Of a stretch of 64,000 nucleotides of DNA, positions 23,353 through 31,205 are shown piece by piece. The translations under genes were made by a program, and so were the position numbers. Positions within the stretch are counted from its first letter, which is position 1; each line of letters opens with the position of its first letter. Source of the stretch: Streptomyces sp. f51 (lineage in GTDB: Bacteria; Actinomycetota; Actinomycetes; Streptomycetales; Streptomycetaceae). Below the pieces are notes generated by a model. It saw only the letters and a list, made by a program, of their open reading frames with translations, did not search any database and was not told the origin of the DNA. The DNA lies in assembly GCF_037940415.1 (NCBI RefSeq), contig NZ_CP149798.1:7597001-7661000 (forward strand), written 5' to 3'.

Positions 23353-26300
23353 TCATCCCTCCCGCAGATGCTCCGCACGCAGCTCGTGCCAGCCCTCGGG
23401 GACGGCGGCCGTCGCCGGCCATCTGGCCTGCCGGCCGGCCCCGTCGGCCAGCATCACGAAAGCGGTCGCCGCGTCGTCGAACGGATCGCCGGGGGCCGCC
23501 TCGTCCAGCACCCGCAGATTGCCGTACTCGTCCAGCCGGGCGGCCCGGCCGGTGCGCCACATGCGGGCGGCGGCGCCCTGCGGCCCGCCGCCGGGGGCGA
23601 ACGGATCGGGCAGGAACCGCCCGCCGTCCGCCGCCGCCCCCAGATAGCCGCGGGCCACACCGGCCCCCGCGATGTAGAGGGAACCGGTGCGGCCCGGGCC
23701 CACCGGGCGCAGCCGCGCGTCCAGGAGATAGGCGCGGTGACCGGGCGCGGGCCGCACCGGGGCACCGGGCGTGTGCTCCACGACGAGCCGGGCCTCGGCC
23801 CAGCCGCCGCTCACGGTCAGCCCGGCCCCCTGCGCCCGGGCCAGCGGCACCAACGCGCCGAGCACGTCGTCGGCGCCGCCCAACACCACCCGCGCCCCCT
23901 GCCGGCCGAGCCACCCCAGCACCTCGTGCGGCACCTCCCGGGAGAGCGAGCCGTCCGGGACGTGCACCCGCCCACCGCCCACCAGGACGCCCAGCAGCCC
24001 GATCGCCGCGTCCCCGTCCGGATAGCCGCGCACCAGCCAGGCCGCGTCGCCCGCCGCCGCGGTGACCGCCTCGGGACCCACCACGACCGTGCCGTCCTCA
24101 CCGGGCAGCAGCACCAGCGGACCACCGCCGCGCACCGGCCCGATCGCACCGGCCCGTGTCGTCGGCCGGTGCCCGGCCGGCGTCCACCGCCCGGCGGCCT
24201 CCTCGCACACCAGCCGGGCCGCGCCGGGCACGGCCGGCAGCAGCAGGTCCGCGGTCTCGTCGAGCAGCAGCACCACCGGGCGCGGCGACCCGCCGGGATC
24301 CACCGCCGGATCGGCCGGCACCAGCGCGGCCCCGGTCTTGGCCACCGCCACCGCGGCCACCGCGAAGGCGGCCGGCGAGGACAGCGCGGTCAGCACACAG
24401 CCGCCGGGACCGGCCCCGTGCCCGGCCAGGGCACGCGCCAGCAGATCGGAACGGGCGTCCAGGCCCGCGTAGTCCAGGCCCTCCAGCACGGGCGCCCCCG
24501 GGGCCCGCGCCACCTGCGCCGCGAACAGCGCGGCCACGTCCCTGCGCCCGGCCGGCAGCCGCGCACCCGCCCACACCCCGCTTCCGTCCGCCGCACCGGG
24601 CGGCGGAAGCAGCCGGCTCAGCCGCGCGCCGGGCGCCGCGAGGGCCGAACGCAGGACGGCGGTCAGCCGGCCGGTCAGGGAGGCGGCCGCGCTCTCGCCG
24701 ACCGTCTCGTGACGGAAGGTCACGGTGACCGCGATCCCGGCCGCCTCACCCGCGGGACCCTGCCGTTCCGTCAGCGTCAGCCCCAGGTCCGCGGCCGGCA
24801 CCGCGGGCGTGCAGTGCTCGGCCCGCACCGACAGCCCGGCCGCCTCGAACCGGCCCACGCACTCCTGCACCACCGCCAGCGCGACCCCGCCGGGCAGCGC
24901 CGCCAGCGCCGCCCGCCCGTCCCGGTAGGCGGCCAGATCCCGCTCACGGACCCGGGCCAGCAGCTCGGTGAAGGCGGGATCGCCCGAGGTGTCCACCGTC
25001 AAAGCCAGCACCCGCGCGTAGGGGCCGACGGCCTCGCGCAGCGCGGCCGTGTCCCGCGCCGGTACGGGCGCGGCCACCGTGACCGGGTCCTGCGCGCCGA
25101 GCCGGCCCAGCAAAGCCACCAGCGCCGCGTGCACCACCATGAACACCGTGGCGCCCTGCCCGGCCGCCAGCCGCACGAGCCGGGCGTGCAGGTCCGCGTC
25201 CAGGCCGTACTCCAGGGTGCCGTAGGAGGCGGGGCCGCGCCGCGGCCCGCTGCCCGGCAGCACGGCGGGCGGCAGATCGCCGAAGACCGCGCGGGGAGCC
25301 GCGTCCAGCCCGGCGGGGGAGCGGTGCGGGATCCCCCCGGTGGCCCGCATCCCGTAGGCCCGGGCCAGATCGGCGGCCAGCGGCACATGCGACCACAGGT
25401 CCACCGAGTCGGCGGGCAGCGCCAGTTCCAGCAGGTGCTCGTCCGCCCCCAGGGCACGCAGCCGGGTACCGGCCGAACCCAGCCGGGAGTTGCGCAGCAC
25501 CGGATGCCGCCGCCCCAGATCCTCCAGGGCCGCCTCCAGCGCACGCCGCTCCAGCGGACCGCGCAGCCGCAGCGAGAACGCGCGGCTGTCACCGGCCGTG
25601 TCGCCCGGCCCGGTCGCCGCCGCGGGCGCGTCACCGACCAGCGCGGCGAACGCGGCCGCGGTCGGCGCCCCGTACAGCGCCCGGATACCGGGGTCGGCGC
25701 CCAGCGTGGCGCGGACCCGCGACAGCAGCCGGGCGGCCAGGTGGTGCCCGCCGATACGGAAGAAGTCGGACTCGGCGTGCACCCGGTGCCGGGGCAGGCC
25801 CGCCACCTCGGCGAACAGATCCCGCACGATCTCCTGGACCGGCGTGCCCGGCTGGGTGCCCCGGCGGCCGACGGCACGCGCGTCCACCGCCAGCGCCGCA
25901 CGGTCCACCGCCCCGGCCGCGTCCAGCGGCAAAGCCTCCAGCACCATCAGCGCGGAGGGCACCATGTGCTCCGCCAGCCGCTCCTGGAGATGGGCACGCA
26001 GCACCACCTCCAGATCCACGGCCCGCTCCAGCGCGACCGGAACACCGGCCAGCCCCGCCAACCCGCCACCCCCCTCCACCCCGGCCCCGCCGCCCGCCCC
26101 GATGCCGCCGCCCGGCCCGGTGCCGCCGTCCGTCCCGGTGCCGGGCGGCGCGTACACGCCCGTCACCACGCCCGCGGGCACCTGCGCGGGATCCACGAGA
26201 ACCAGGTCCAGGAGCTCGGGACGTTCGCCCCAGGTCGGCAGGGCCCGGTAGCCCAGACGCTCCGCCCGCTCGCACAGCGCCTCCGGGCCGGGGGCGGGCG

Positions 26301-27567
26301 CGTCCTGCGGCGCCAGGTCCAGGCCCTCGCGCGGATCGAACAGGGACCGCATCGCCGCGTACTCGTCGTGCACCCGCCGGTTGGGCACCCCGGCCAGCCG
26401 CACCACCGCCGGCCGCGCCGCCGTGACCCGGTCCACGACCTCCACCCCCTCACCCGCACTCCAGCGCACGACGGGCGCACCGGCCAGGTCGGCGACCGGC
26501 TCGGCGGTGGAGAGCACCACGTCGTAGCGGTAACGCGTCAGCTCGTTGTGATGCACACCCCGCTTGATCCGCACGTCGACCGCGCGCACCGCCGGCAGTT
26601 CCCCGGCCAGCGCCCCGAACAGGGCGGGGGAGAGCAGCAGTTCGCTCTCCGCGGCGACCCGACGGGTGATGGCACGGAGCAGCGCCTCCCGGCCGCCCCC
26701 GGCACCGCCCGGCCGGGCCAGCGCGATCCCGGTACGGAAACAGCGGGCGAGGTCGAGGCTGCGCACATCGCCCACCAGGAGCGAGCCGCCCGGGGCGAGC
26801 AGCGGCAGCAGCCGCTCCACGACGGTCCGCAGACGGGCGAGGCCCGGGAAGTACTGGACCACCGAGTTGACGACGATCGCGTCGAAGTGACCGGCGGGCA
26901 GCCCGCTGGTGTCCCCGGCGTCACGGCAGTCCAGCCGCACCTTCCGCCTCAGCAGCGGGTCGGCCTCCACCCGCGCGGCCAGCGCGGCGACCGCGGCGGG
27001 GGAGAAGTCGGTCGCCCAGTACTCCTGGACCTCCCTCTCGCGCGCCAGCGGGAGAGCCAGCCCCCCGCTCCCCGCACCGATCTCCAGCACCCGCCGGCGC
27101 GGCAGCTCCCGGATCCGGGCCAAGGTGGCCTGCCGCCACTCCCGCAGCTCCCGCGCCGGGATCGGCAGGGCGTCGTAACTGCTGGCCGTCCAGCCGCCGG
27201 TGAAGCCGTCCTCCGGCCCCCGGGCCGCGGATTGGGCGTGCAGCGCTTCGTGGATCTCCTTCCACCGCGCGCTCTGCGCCTCCTCCTCGGCCGCCGCCGG
27301 GGCCACGACGGCCGGCACCACGTGCGCCACCAGCCGCCGGTCGCCGTCCGCGTCCTCGTGCACGGACACCGCCGCGGCGGACACCGCCGGATGCGCGCTC
27401 AGCACCGACTCGACCTCACCGAGCCCGAACCGCCGCCCGCACAGCTCGACCCGCTCACCGGCCGGCCCGCCCCCCTCCCGCCCACCGTCGTCCTGCCCGG
27501 GGCGGTGCACCGCGACCGCGTGGGGACGCTCCTGGACCTGCTGCTCGACGAGGCCGGAGATCGACAT
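23353..27567 (-). CDS. NRPS-like protein: intact-looking methyltransferase among degenerate A, PCP, C, A and MbtH parts
   Basis: The 1,404-residue protein has recognisable module order but lost active sites. Residues 1-90 are a shrunken A domain; about 140-350 form an NRPS-type methyltransferase with RRVLEIGAGSGGLALPLA; about 520-560 keep an A10-like LPLDAAGAVDRAAL; the carrier domain reads DFFRIGGHHL, with H609 at the phosphopantetheine serine. The condensation region (660-990) has P718-A719 where HH is expected (LPADSVDLWS). A second A domain (1005-1355) lacks a normal TSGTTG loop and has RTGR for RTGD. Residues 1360-1404 match the first two thirds of MbtH (PGDPFDDAATAFVMLADG, then RWPATAAVPEGWHEL). 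AAGGAG precedes the ATG at 27567. The frame is uninterrupted, arguing for selection. Function unknown; methylation or scaffolding are possible. Confidence 0.8.
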   Translation of the reverse strand: MSISGLVEQQVQERPHAVAVHRPGQDDGGREGGGPAGERVELCGRRFGLGEVESVLSAHPAVSAAAVSVHEDADGDRRLVAHVVPAVVAPAAAEEEAQSARWKEIHEALHAQSAARGPEDGFTGGWTASSYDALPIPARELREWRQATLARIRELPRRRVLEIGAGSGGLALPLAREREVQEYWATDFSPAAVAALAARVEADPLLRRKVRLDCRDAGDTSGLPAGHFDAIVVNSVVQYFPGLARLRTVVERLLPLLAPGGSLLVGDVRSLDLARCFRTGIALARPGGAGGGREALLRAITRRVAAESELLLSPALFGALAGELPAVRAVDVRIKRGVHHNELTRYRYDVVLSTAEPVADLAGAPVVRWSAGEGVEVVDRVTAARPAVVRLAGVPNRRVHDEYAAMRSLFDPREGLDLAPQDAPAPGPEALCERAERLGYRALPTWGERPELLDLVLVDPAQVPAGVVTGVYAPPGTGTDGGTGPGGGIGAGGGAGVEGGGGLAGLAGVPVALERAVDLEVVLRAHLQERLAEHMVPSALMVLEALPLDAAGAVDRAALAVDARAVGRRGTQPGTPVQEIVRDLFAEVAGLPRHRVHAESDFFRIGGHHLAARLLSRVRATLGADPGIRALYGAPTAAAFAALVGDAPAAATGPGDTAGDSRAFSLRLRGPLERRALEAALEDLGRRHPVLRNSRLGSAGTRLRALGADEHLLELALPADSVDLWSHVPLAADLARAYGMRATGGIPHRSPAGLDAAPRAVFGDLPPAVLPGSGPRRGPASYGTLEYGLDADLHARLVRLAAGQGATVFMVVHAALVALLGRLGAQDPVTVAAPVPARDTAALREAVGPYARVLALTVDTSGDPAFTELLARVRERDLAAYRDGRAALAALPGGVALAVVQECVGRFEAAGLSVRAEHCTPAVPAADLGLTLTERQGPAGEAAGIAVTVTFRHETVGESAAASLTGRLTAVLRSALAAPGARLSRLLPPPGAADGSGVWAGARLPAGRRDVAALFAAQVARAPGAPVLEGLDYAGLDARSDLLARALAGHGAGPGGCVLTALSSPAAFAVAAVAVAKTGAALVPADPAVDPGGSPRPVVLLLDETADLLLPAVPGAARLVCEEAAGRWTPAGHRPTTRAGAIGPVRGGGPLVLLPGEDGTVVVGPEAVTAAAGDAAWLVRGYPDGDAAIGLLGVLVGGGRVHVPDGSLSREVPHEVLGWLGRQGARVVLGGADDVLGALVPLARAQGAGLTVSGGWAEARLVVEHTPGAPVRPAPGHRAYLLDARLRPVGPGRTGSLYIAGAGVARGYLGAAADGGRFLPDPFAPGGGPQGAAARMWRTGRAARLDEYGNLRVLDEAAPGDPFDDAATAFVMLADGAGRQARWPATAAVPEGWHELRAEHLREG

Positions 27568-27600
27568 CGGTACCCGCTCCTTATGACGCGCCTTCCGGCT

Positions 27601-27628
27601 TGGCAAAATGTTTCTTGAATCCTGGCAA
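27601..27628. promoter_or_regulatory. Two TGGCAA half-sites 22 bp apart upstream of the NRPS-like gene
   Basis: TGGCAA at 27601 and 27623 are separated by exactly two 11-bp steps. The same 22-bp spacing of GGCAA occurs at 48937 and 48959. Slightly further upstream lies the inverted repeat AGCGGC-ACTGGA-GCCGCT (27661-27678). Confidence 0.5.
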
Positions 27629-27802
27629 GAGTGGCCTGAGGTGGCGTCCTGAGGCGGTCGAGCGGCACTGGAGCCGCTGGTGACGAGGGGGCGTTGCCGC
27701 CGGGGGCGGGGGCGCGAGGTTGCCAGGGCGCCCGGGGCGGGGGAGTGCCCGGCGATCACCCGGGTCTCGCGCGCGGCCCGCACATCCCCGGAAAACACCG
27801 AA

Positions 27803-27833
27803 GCCCCCGCTGGGCATGGCTGCCTGCGGGGGC
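27803..27833 (-). terminator. Hairpin terminator candidate after the DTNWP-repeat gene
   Basis: GCCCCCGC (27803-27810) pairs with GCGGGGGC (27826-27833). The 15-base interior can form a further GGCA/TGCC stem. It lies 34 bp beyond the stop codon of the repeat protein, as expected for an intrinsic terminator in a GC-rich genome. Confidence 0.6.
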
Positions 27834-27866
27834 GTCACGGGGCGGGCACGGATGCCCGGAGAGGGA

Positions 27867-28439
27867 TCAGACGCTGGCGACGGCGGGGGCGGTCGGCCAG
27901 TTCGTGTCGCCGGCCTGGATGGCGGCCGGGGCGACCGGCCAGTTGGTGTCGCCGGCCTGGATCGCGGCGGGCGCGGTGGGCCAGTTCGTGTCGGCCTGGA
28001 TCGCGGTGGGCGCGACCGGCCAGTTCGTGTCGGCCTGGATGGCGGTGGGCGCGGTCGGCCAGTTGGTGTCGGCCTGGATCGCGGTCGGGGCGGTGGGCCA
28101 GTTGGTGTCGGCCTGGATGGCGGCGGGGGCGACCGGCCAGTTGGTGTCGCCGACCTGGATCGCGGCGGGGGCGGTCGGCCAGTTCGTGTCCGCCTGGATC
28201 GCGGTGGGCGCGGTGGGCCAGTTCGTGTCGGCCTGGATGGCGGCGGGGGCGACCGGCCAGTTGGTGTCGCCGACCTGGATCGCGGCGGGGGCGGTCGGCC
28301 AGTTCGTGTCCGCCTGGATGGTGGTGGAGACCGTCTTCGCCGTCGTCGGCCAGCCGATCGCGTCGGTGGCGGTGGCGCCGGCGGCGGAGAAGGCGGTCAG
28401 GGCGGCGGCGGCGACGGCGATGCGGGCGATGCGGTTCAT
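27867..28439 (-). CDS. Secreted-looking protein with eleven DTNWP-containing 13-14 residue repeats
   Basis: The 190-residue product opens with a Sec-type signal peptide (MNRIARIAVAAAALTAFSAA, probable cleavage after ATA near residue 24). A spacer containing a diverged IGWPTTA unit follows, then eleven tandem units of the form IQ-A/V-(G)-DTNWP-T/V-AP-A/T-A. DTNWP is invariant; units are 13 or 14 residues. No catalytic domain, cysteine or cell-wall sorting signal is seen. GAGGAG precedes the ATG. Its promoter region carries a perfect TTGGCA-N6-TGCCAA palindrome. The organisation resembles multi-core peptide precursors or repetitive surface proteins, and neither can be proved here. I do not recognise a named family. 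Confidence 0.85.
   Translation of the reverse strand: MNRIARIAVAAAALTAFSAAGATATDAIGWPTTAKTVSTTIQADTNWPTAPAAIQVGDTNWPVAPAAIQADTNWPTAPTAIQADTNWPTAPAAIQVGDTNWPVAPAAIQADTNWPTAPTAIQADTNWPTAPTAIQADTNWPVAPTAIQADTNWPTAPAAIQAGDTNWPVAPAAIQAGDTNWPTAPAVASV
27880..28330 (-). repeat. 39/42-bp tandem array encoding the DTNWP units
   Basis: Eleven consecutive units, in plus orientation of the type GGCCAGTTGGTGTCGGCC followed by TGGATCGCGG, with 39- or 42-bp period. The two-unit pattern (14-residue V-type unit followed by 13-residue T-type units) itself recurs, suggesting expansion by unequal exchange. Confidence 0.95.
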
Positions 28440-28474
28440 GGCGGGCTCCTCGGTGTCAATTTCGTTTTCGTTGC

Positions 28475-28492
28475 TTGGCAACCTTCTGCCAA
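28475..28492. promoter_or_regulatory. Perfect TTGGCA-N6-TGCCAA palindrome before the repeat-protein gene
   Basis: TTGGCAACCTTCTGCCAA is followed by another TTGGCAA half-site at 28498. It lies 36 bp upstream of the start codon at 28439. Confidence 0.7.
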
Positions 28493-28775
28493 GAAGATTG
28501 GCAACCAAAGCTCGCAAATGGGTCGTGAATGGGTCGATTCGGACTCAAGGTGCACGCCAGGAACACCCCAGAGGGCGGCGAGACGGCACGGAGTTGCCTA
28601 AGAAAGCCGCCCTGAGCTGCGGAAACGCGCATTCTTGGCAGAGCCGGAAGTGCTCTGGCAAGGCTTGGCAACTCCTGGAGAAACGGCCCGGAAGCGGCCG
28701 GGACCCGTGCCGCGGGCCCGTACTAGAGCCGTGCCTGAGCCGGTGCTGTCCGAGGTTGCCAAACCTCCGACACTC
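28493..28775. other. Divergent regulatory spacer with TGGCA direct repeats
   Basis: The spacer has no gene. TGGCA occurs at 28636, 28656 and 28666 on the plus strand, in 10-bp phase, with a related TGGAGA at 28676, and GGTTGCCAAACC at 28755. It separates the leftward repeat-protein gene from the rightward aminotransferase-like gene and looks like a densely bound control region. Confidence 0.5.
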
Positions 28776-28814
28776 TGGGCAAGGTGTTGCCATGAAGTAG
28801 GCAATTATTTGCCT
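28776..28814. promoter_or_regulatory. Two consecutive palindromes of the TGGCA-N6-TGCCA family
   Basis: TGGGCA-AGGTGT-TGCCA (28776-28792) and AGGCA-ATTATT-TGCCT (28799-28814) are 23 bp apart and end only seven bases before the GGGGGGAGG ribosome binding site of the aminotransferase-like gene. Binding there would be expected to block transcription or translation initiation. Confidence 0.6.
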
Positions 28815-28838
28815 CAGTTGTGGGGGGAGGCCCCTGAA

Positions 28839-30053
28839 GTGAACGAGAAATCCCACGGCGGCCGCAGGATCCACCTCAACCCGGCCGGTGCGGGCCGCAT
28901 GCCCGCGGCCGTACGGGAGGTCCTCACCGAGTGGACGCGTTTCGAGGACCGGTACGGGCCCTACGAGCTGGACGAACGCCTCGAGGACGTCCTGCACCGG
29001 GAGATCCACGAGAGGCTGGCCGCCCTGCTCGGCGCGCCGGCCGCGGACACCTTCGTGACCGCCGGCGCCGCGCAGGCGTTCGCCGCCGTGCTGTCCCGGC
29101 TGCCGCTCGGACCGCGCGACCGCCTCTGGACGACTCCCTACGAGTCGGCCGCCAACCTCGGCGCAGTCTTCGCGCTGCGCGCACGCACCGGCTGCCGGGT
29201 GGAGGTCGTACCGCTGCGCCCCGACGGCGACCTCGACCTGGAGTGGATGGCCCGGCACATCGGCGACGACGTCGCCCTGGTCTGCGTCCCGCACGTGCCC
29301 TCGGGCTGCGGCGTCGTCCATCCCGTCGAGGACATCGGACGCCTCCTGGCCCCCTACCGGTCCCTGTACGCCGTCGACGCCTCGTACGCGGTGGGCCAGC
29401 TGCCCGTGGACGCCGCCCGCATCGGCTGCCACCTGCTCACCGGGGACGGCTGGAGGTTCCTGCGCGGCCCGTACGCGGCCGGGTTCGCCTGCGTGGCACC
29501 GCGGCTGCGCGAGACGCTCGCCCCGTACGGGGGTGTGCCCCTGGTGCCGCCGCACGGCGCCGCGGCCGCCGCGCTCAACGCGGCCCTGGCCCTGCACACG
29601 CCGGCCACCGCACGCCCGGACCTCGCACCCGGCCTGCGGGCCGCCGTCCAGGACACGGCCGGCACCGAACTGATCGCCCCCGGACGCCTCCAGAGCGGCA
29701 TCGTCACCTTCCGGCACCCGGACGTGCCGGCCGCTCTGGTGCGCCGCCGCCTCGCGGACCGCGGCGTCGTCGTGTGGAAGACGGTCGCCGAGGAGGTCCC
29801 GCTGTACCTGCCCAAGCGCGGTGTCGTCACCGCCGTACGCGCCTCCGTCCACCACGACAACTCGGCCCGGGACATCGAGCTGTTCGCCGACGCCCTCAAG
29901 GACGCCGTGAGCGGGCCGGTCCCGCTTCCCGCGCCCGCCCGGCACCCGCTGACCGCCGCACCGGCGCCCGCCGCGATCCCGCACACGCGGCTCGCCGCCC
30001 GGCGCCACCTGGCCCTGGTACCGGACACCGCCCGGATCCGCCCCGGAGCATGA
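28839..30053 (+). CDS. Class V aminotransferase/cysteine-desulfurase homologue with Arg at the PLP-lysine position
   Basis: The 404-residue protein follows the class V PLP fold: VTAGAAQAFAAVLSRLPL, TTPYESAANLGAVF, LVCVPHVPSGCGVVHPVEDIG, and the PLP-ring aspartate and glutamine in YAVDASYAVGQLPVD. The segment that normally reads TGRK(F/Y)LRGPRGTGF here reads TGDGWRFLRGPYAAGF, so the Schiff-base lysine aligns with arginine. Without it, normal transamination or desulfuration should not occur. GGGGGGAGG precedes the GTG at 28839, and two palindromes lie directly upstream. It may be a pseudo-enzyme or a lysine-independent variant. It sits 900 bp before the RiPP precursor, so membership in that operon is uncertain. 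Confidence 0.75.
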   Translation: MNEKSHGGRRIHLNPAGAGRMPAAVREVLTEWTRFEDRYGPYELDERLEDVLHREIHERLAALLGAPAADTFVTAGAAQAFAAVLSRLPLGPRDRLWTTPYESAANLGAVFALRARTGCRVEVVPLRPDGDLDLEWMARHIGDDVALVCVPHVPSGCGVVHPVEDIGRLLAPYRSLYAVDASYAVGQLPVDAARIGCHLLTGDGWRFLRGPYAAGFACVAPRLRETLAPYGGVPLVPPHGAAAAALNAALALHTPATARPDLAPGLRAAVQDTAGTELIAPGRLQSGIVTFRHPDVPAALVRRRLADRGVVVWKTVAEEVPLYLPKRGVVTAVRASVHHDNSARDIELFADALKDAVSGPVPLPAPARHPLTAAPAPAAIPHTRLAARRHLALVPDTARIRPGA

Positions 30054-30099
30054 CCCCCCACCGCACCCACCCCCCGGCCCGGCCCGCCGGAGATGACGG

Positions 30100-30360
30100 G
30101 GCTCGGGAGGAGACCTTCTCCCGGGCCCCTTGGCCCGGCCGGCCACTGTCCCGCCCGTCGGCCGAGCCACCGCCCAGCAGGCCCGCTGCCCGCAGGAGAT
30201 GAGGAGGCCCGAGAGGAGACCTTCTCCCGGTCCCTTCGGCCCGGCCGGCCACTGTCCCGCCCGTCGGCCGAGCCACCGCCCAGCGGGGCCGCCGCCCGCC
30301 GCCAGGCCGGCCCGCCTGGCGTGAGGAGGCCGGGGAGGAGACCCTCTCCCGAGCCTCTCG
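30100..30360. repeat. Three imperfect copies of a ~106-122 bp hairpin-containing repeat
   Basis: Copies centred on GGAGGAGACCTTCTCCCG at about 30106, 30212 and 30334 each contain a CGGGAG/CTCCCG-type inverted repeat followed by similar CGGCC-rich sequence (CCGTCGGCCGAGCCA). No gene is supported between 30054 and 30954. Confidence 0.7.
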
Positions 30361-30505
30361 GTCCGGCCGCTGCTGCTCCGTCGTCTGTCGGCCGAGCCAT
30401 CGGCCCGCAGGCGGCGACCGGCCGCCGTCCCGCCGGCTGAACCACCGGTGTCCGGTCCGCCTGGCCGGACACCCGCCGTCAGGCGGGCCCGCTGGGCATG
30501 ACGAA

Positions 30506-30526
30506 GGGGGCTCAGGATGAGCCCCC
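30506..30526. terminator. Perfect 9-bp stem hairpin, terminator candidate
   Basis: GGGGGCTCA-GGA-TGAGCCCCC, a 9-bp perfect stem with 3-base loop, lies between the aminotransferase-like gene and the RiPP operon and would separate the two transcription units. Confidence 0.6.
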
Positions 30527-30618
30527 TCCCGGGCCCCGCGGCCCGCCGCCCGCCGCGGAGCCGCTAGGTGCCGGCCCACGGACCCGCAGGCTCACCGGCC
30601 GCCGGCCGCCGGCCCAAC

Positions 30619-30774
30619 GGTCAGGGTCCACCGGACCGCGGCCCGCGGCTCAGGCCATCGGCCCACTGGCCCACCGGTCACGGCTCACGGTTCACCGGTC
30701 AGGGTCCACCGGACCGCGGCCCGCGGCTCAGGCCATCGGCCCACTGGTCCACCGGTCACGGCCCACCGGCCCAC
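30619..30774. repeat. Two copies of a 78-bp direct repeat
   Basis: The segment starting GGTCAGGGTCCACCGGACCG at 30619 recurs at 30697 with few differences. It is non-coding and lies upstream of the RiPP precursor gene. Confidence 0.85.
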
Positions 30775-30954
30775 CGGCCGGCCGCCCCCCGGCTTGGCGG
30801 GGCCGGAGGAGATCTCCCCGGCCCCGTCAAATCCCGGTCCGCCGGCGTCAGTTGCTTCGAGTCGGGCGCGAGGAGGGTCCAGGTGCGGTCCGAGTCGGGT
30901 CGTGTTCCCTCCAGGGGCGGTCACTGATCGGCAGTGGCCTCAAAGGAGGTTCGC

Positions 30955-31131
30955 ATGGCTCTGCGCGACGTATTCCAGTCCCTCAACGAGACCGACTCCG
31001 TCGCTTCGCCGGCCGAGTCCCGTCTCGCGGGCGAGGGCGTCCTCGACCCGGAGAAGGCCGCCGTCCTCAGCAACAACGAGGAGGCCGCCGACGCCCCCAT
31101 GACCGTCCTCAGCCAGATCAACGAGGCCTGA
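30955..31131 (+). CDS. Candidate RiPP precursor peptide
   Basis: A 58-residue peptide starting MALRDVFQSLNETDSVASPA and ending APMTVLSQINEA. It is the first gene of an operon with YcaO, TfuA, two JmjC proteins, three peptidases and an exporter. A near-perfect AAAGGAGGT precedes its ATG, indicating strong translation. It contains no cysteine and several Asn/Asp/Ser/Thr residues, so azoline formation at cysteine is excluded. Thioamide, amidine or hydroxylation chemistry is more likely. An acidic N-terminal leader and a C-terminal core within the last 10-15 residues is the simplest reading, but the cleavage site cannot be seen. Confidence 0.75.
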   Translation: MALRDVFQSLNETDSVASPAESRLAGEGVLDPEKAAVLSNNEEAADAPMTVLSQINEA

Positions 31132-31205
31132 GCAGCACCAGCAGGCGGCCGCCTGGGAGCGCACCGCTCCCAGGCAGCCCCCGGACCGGAAAGGTTGGCA
31201 CCCGC

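Noticed and set aside
23353..27567. Sequencing errors as the cause of the missing NRPS motifs
   Set aside because: The frame is intact over 1,404 codons and the motif changes are multi-residue substitutions at several separate sites, not frameshifts.
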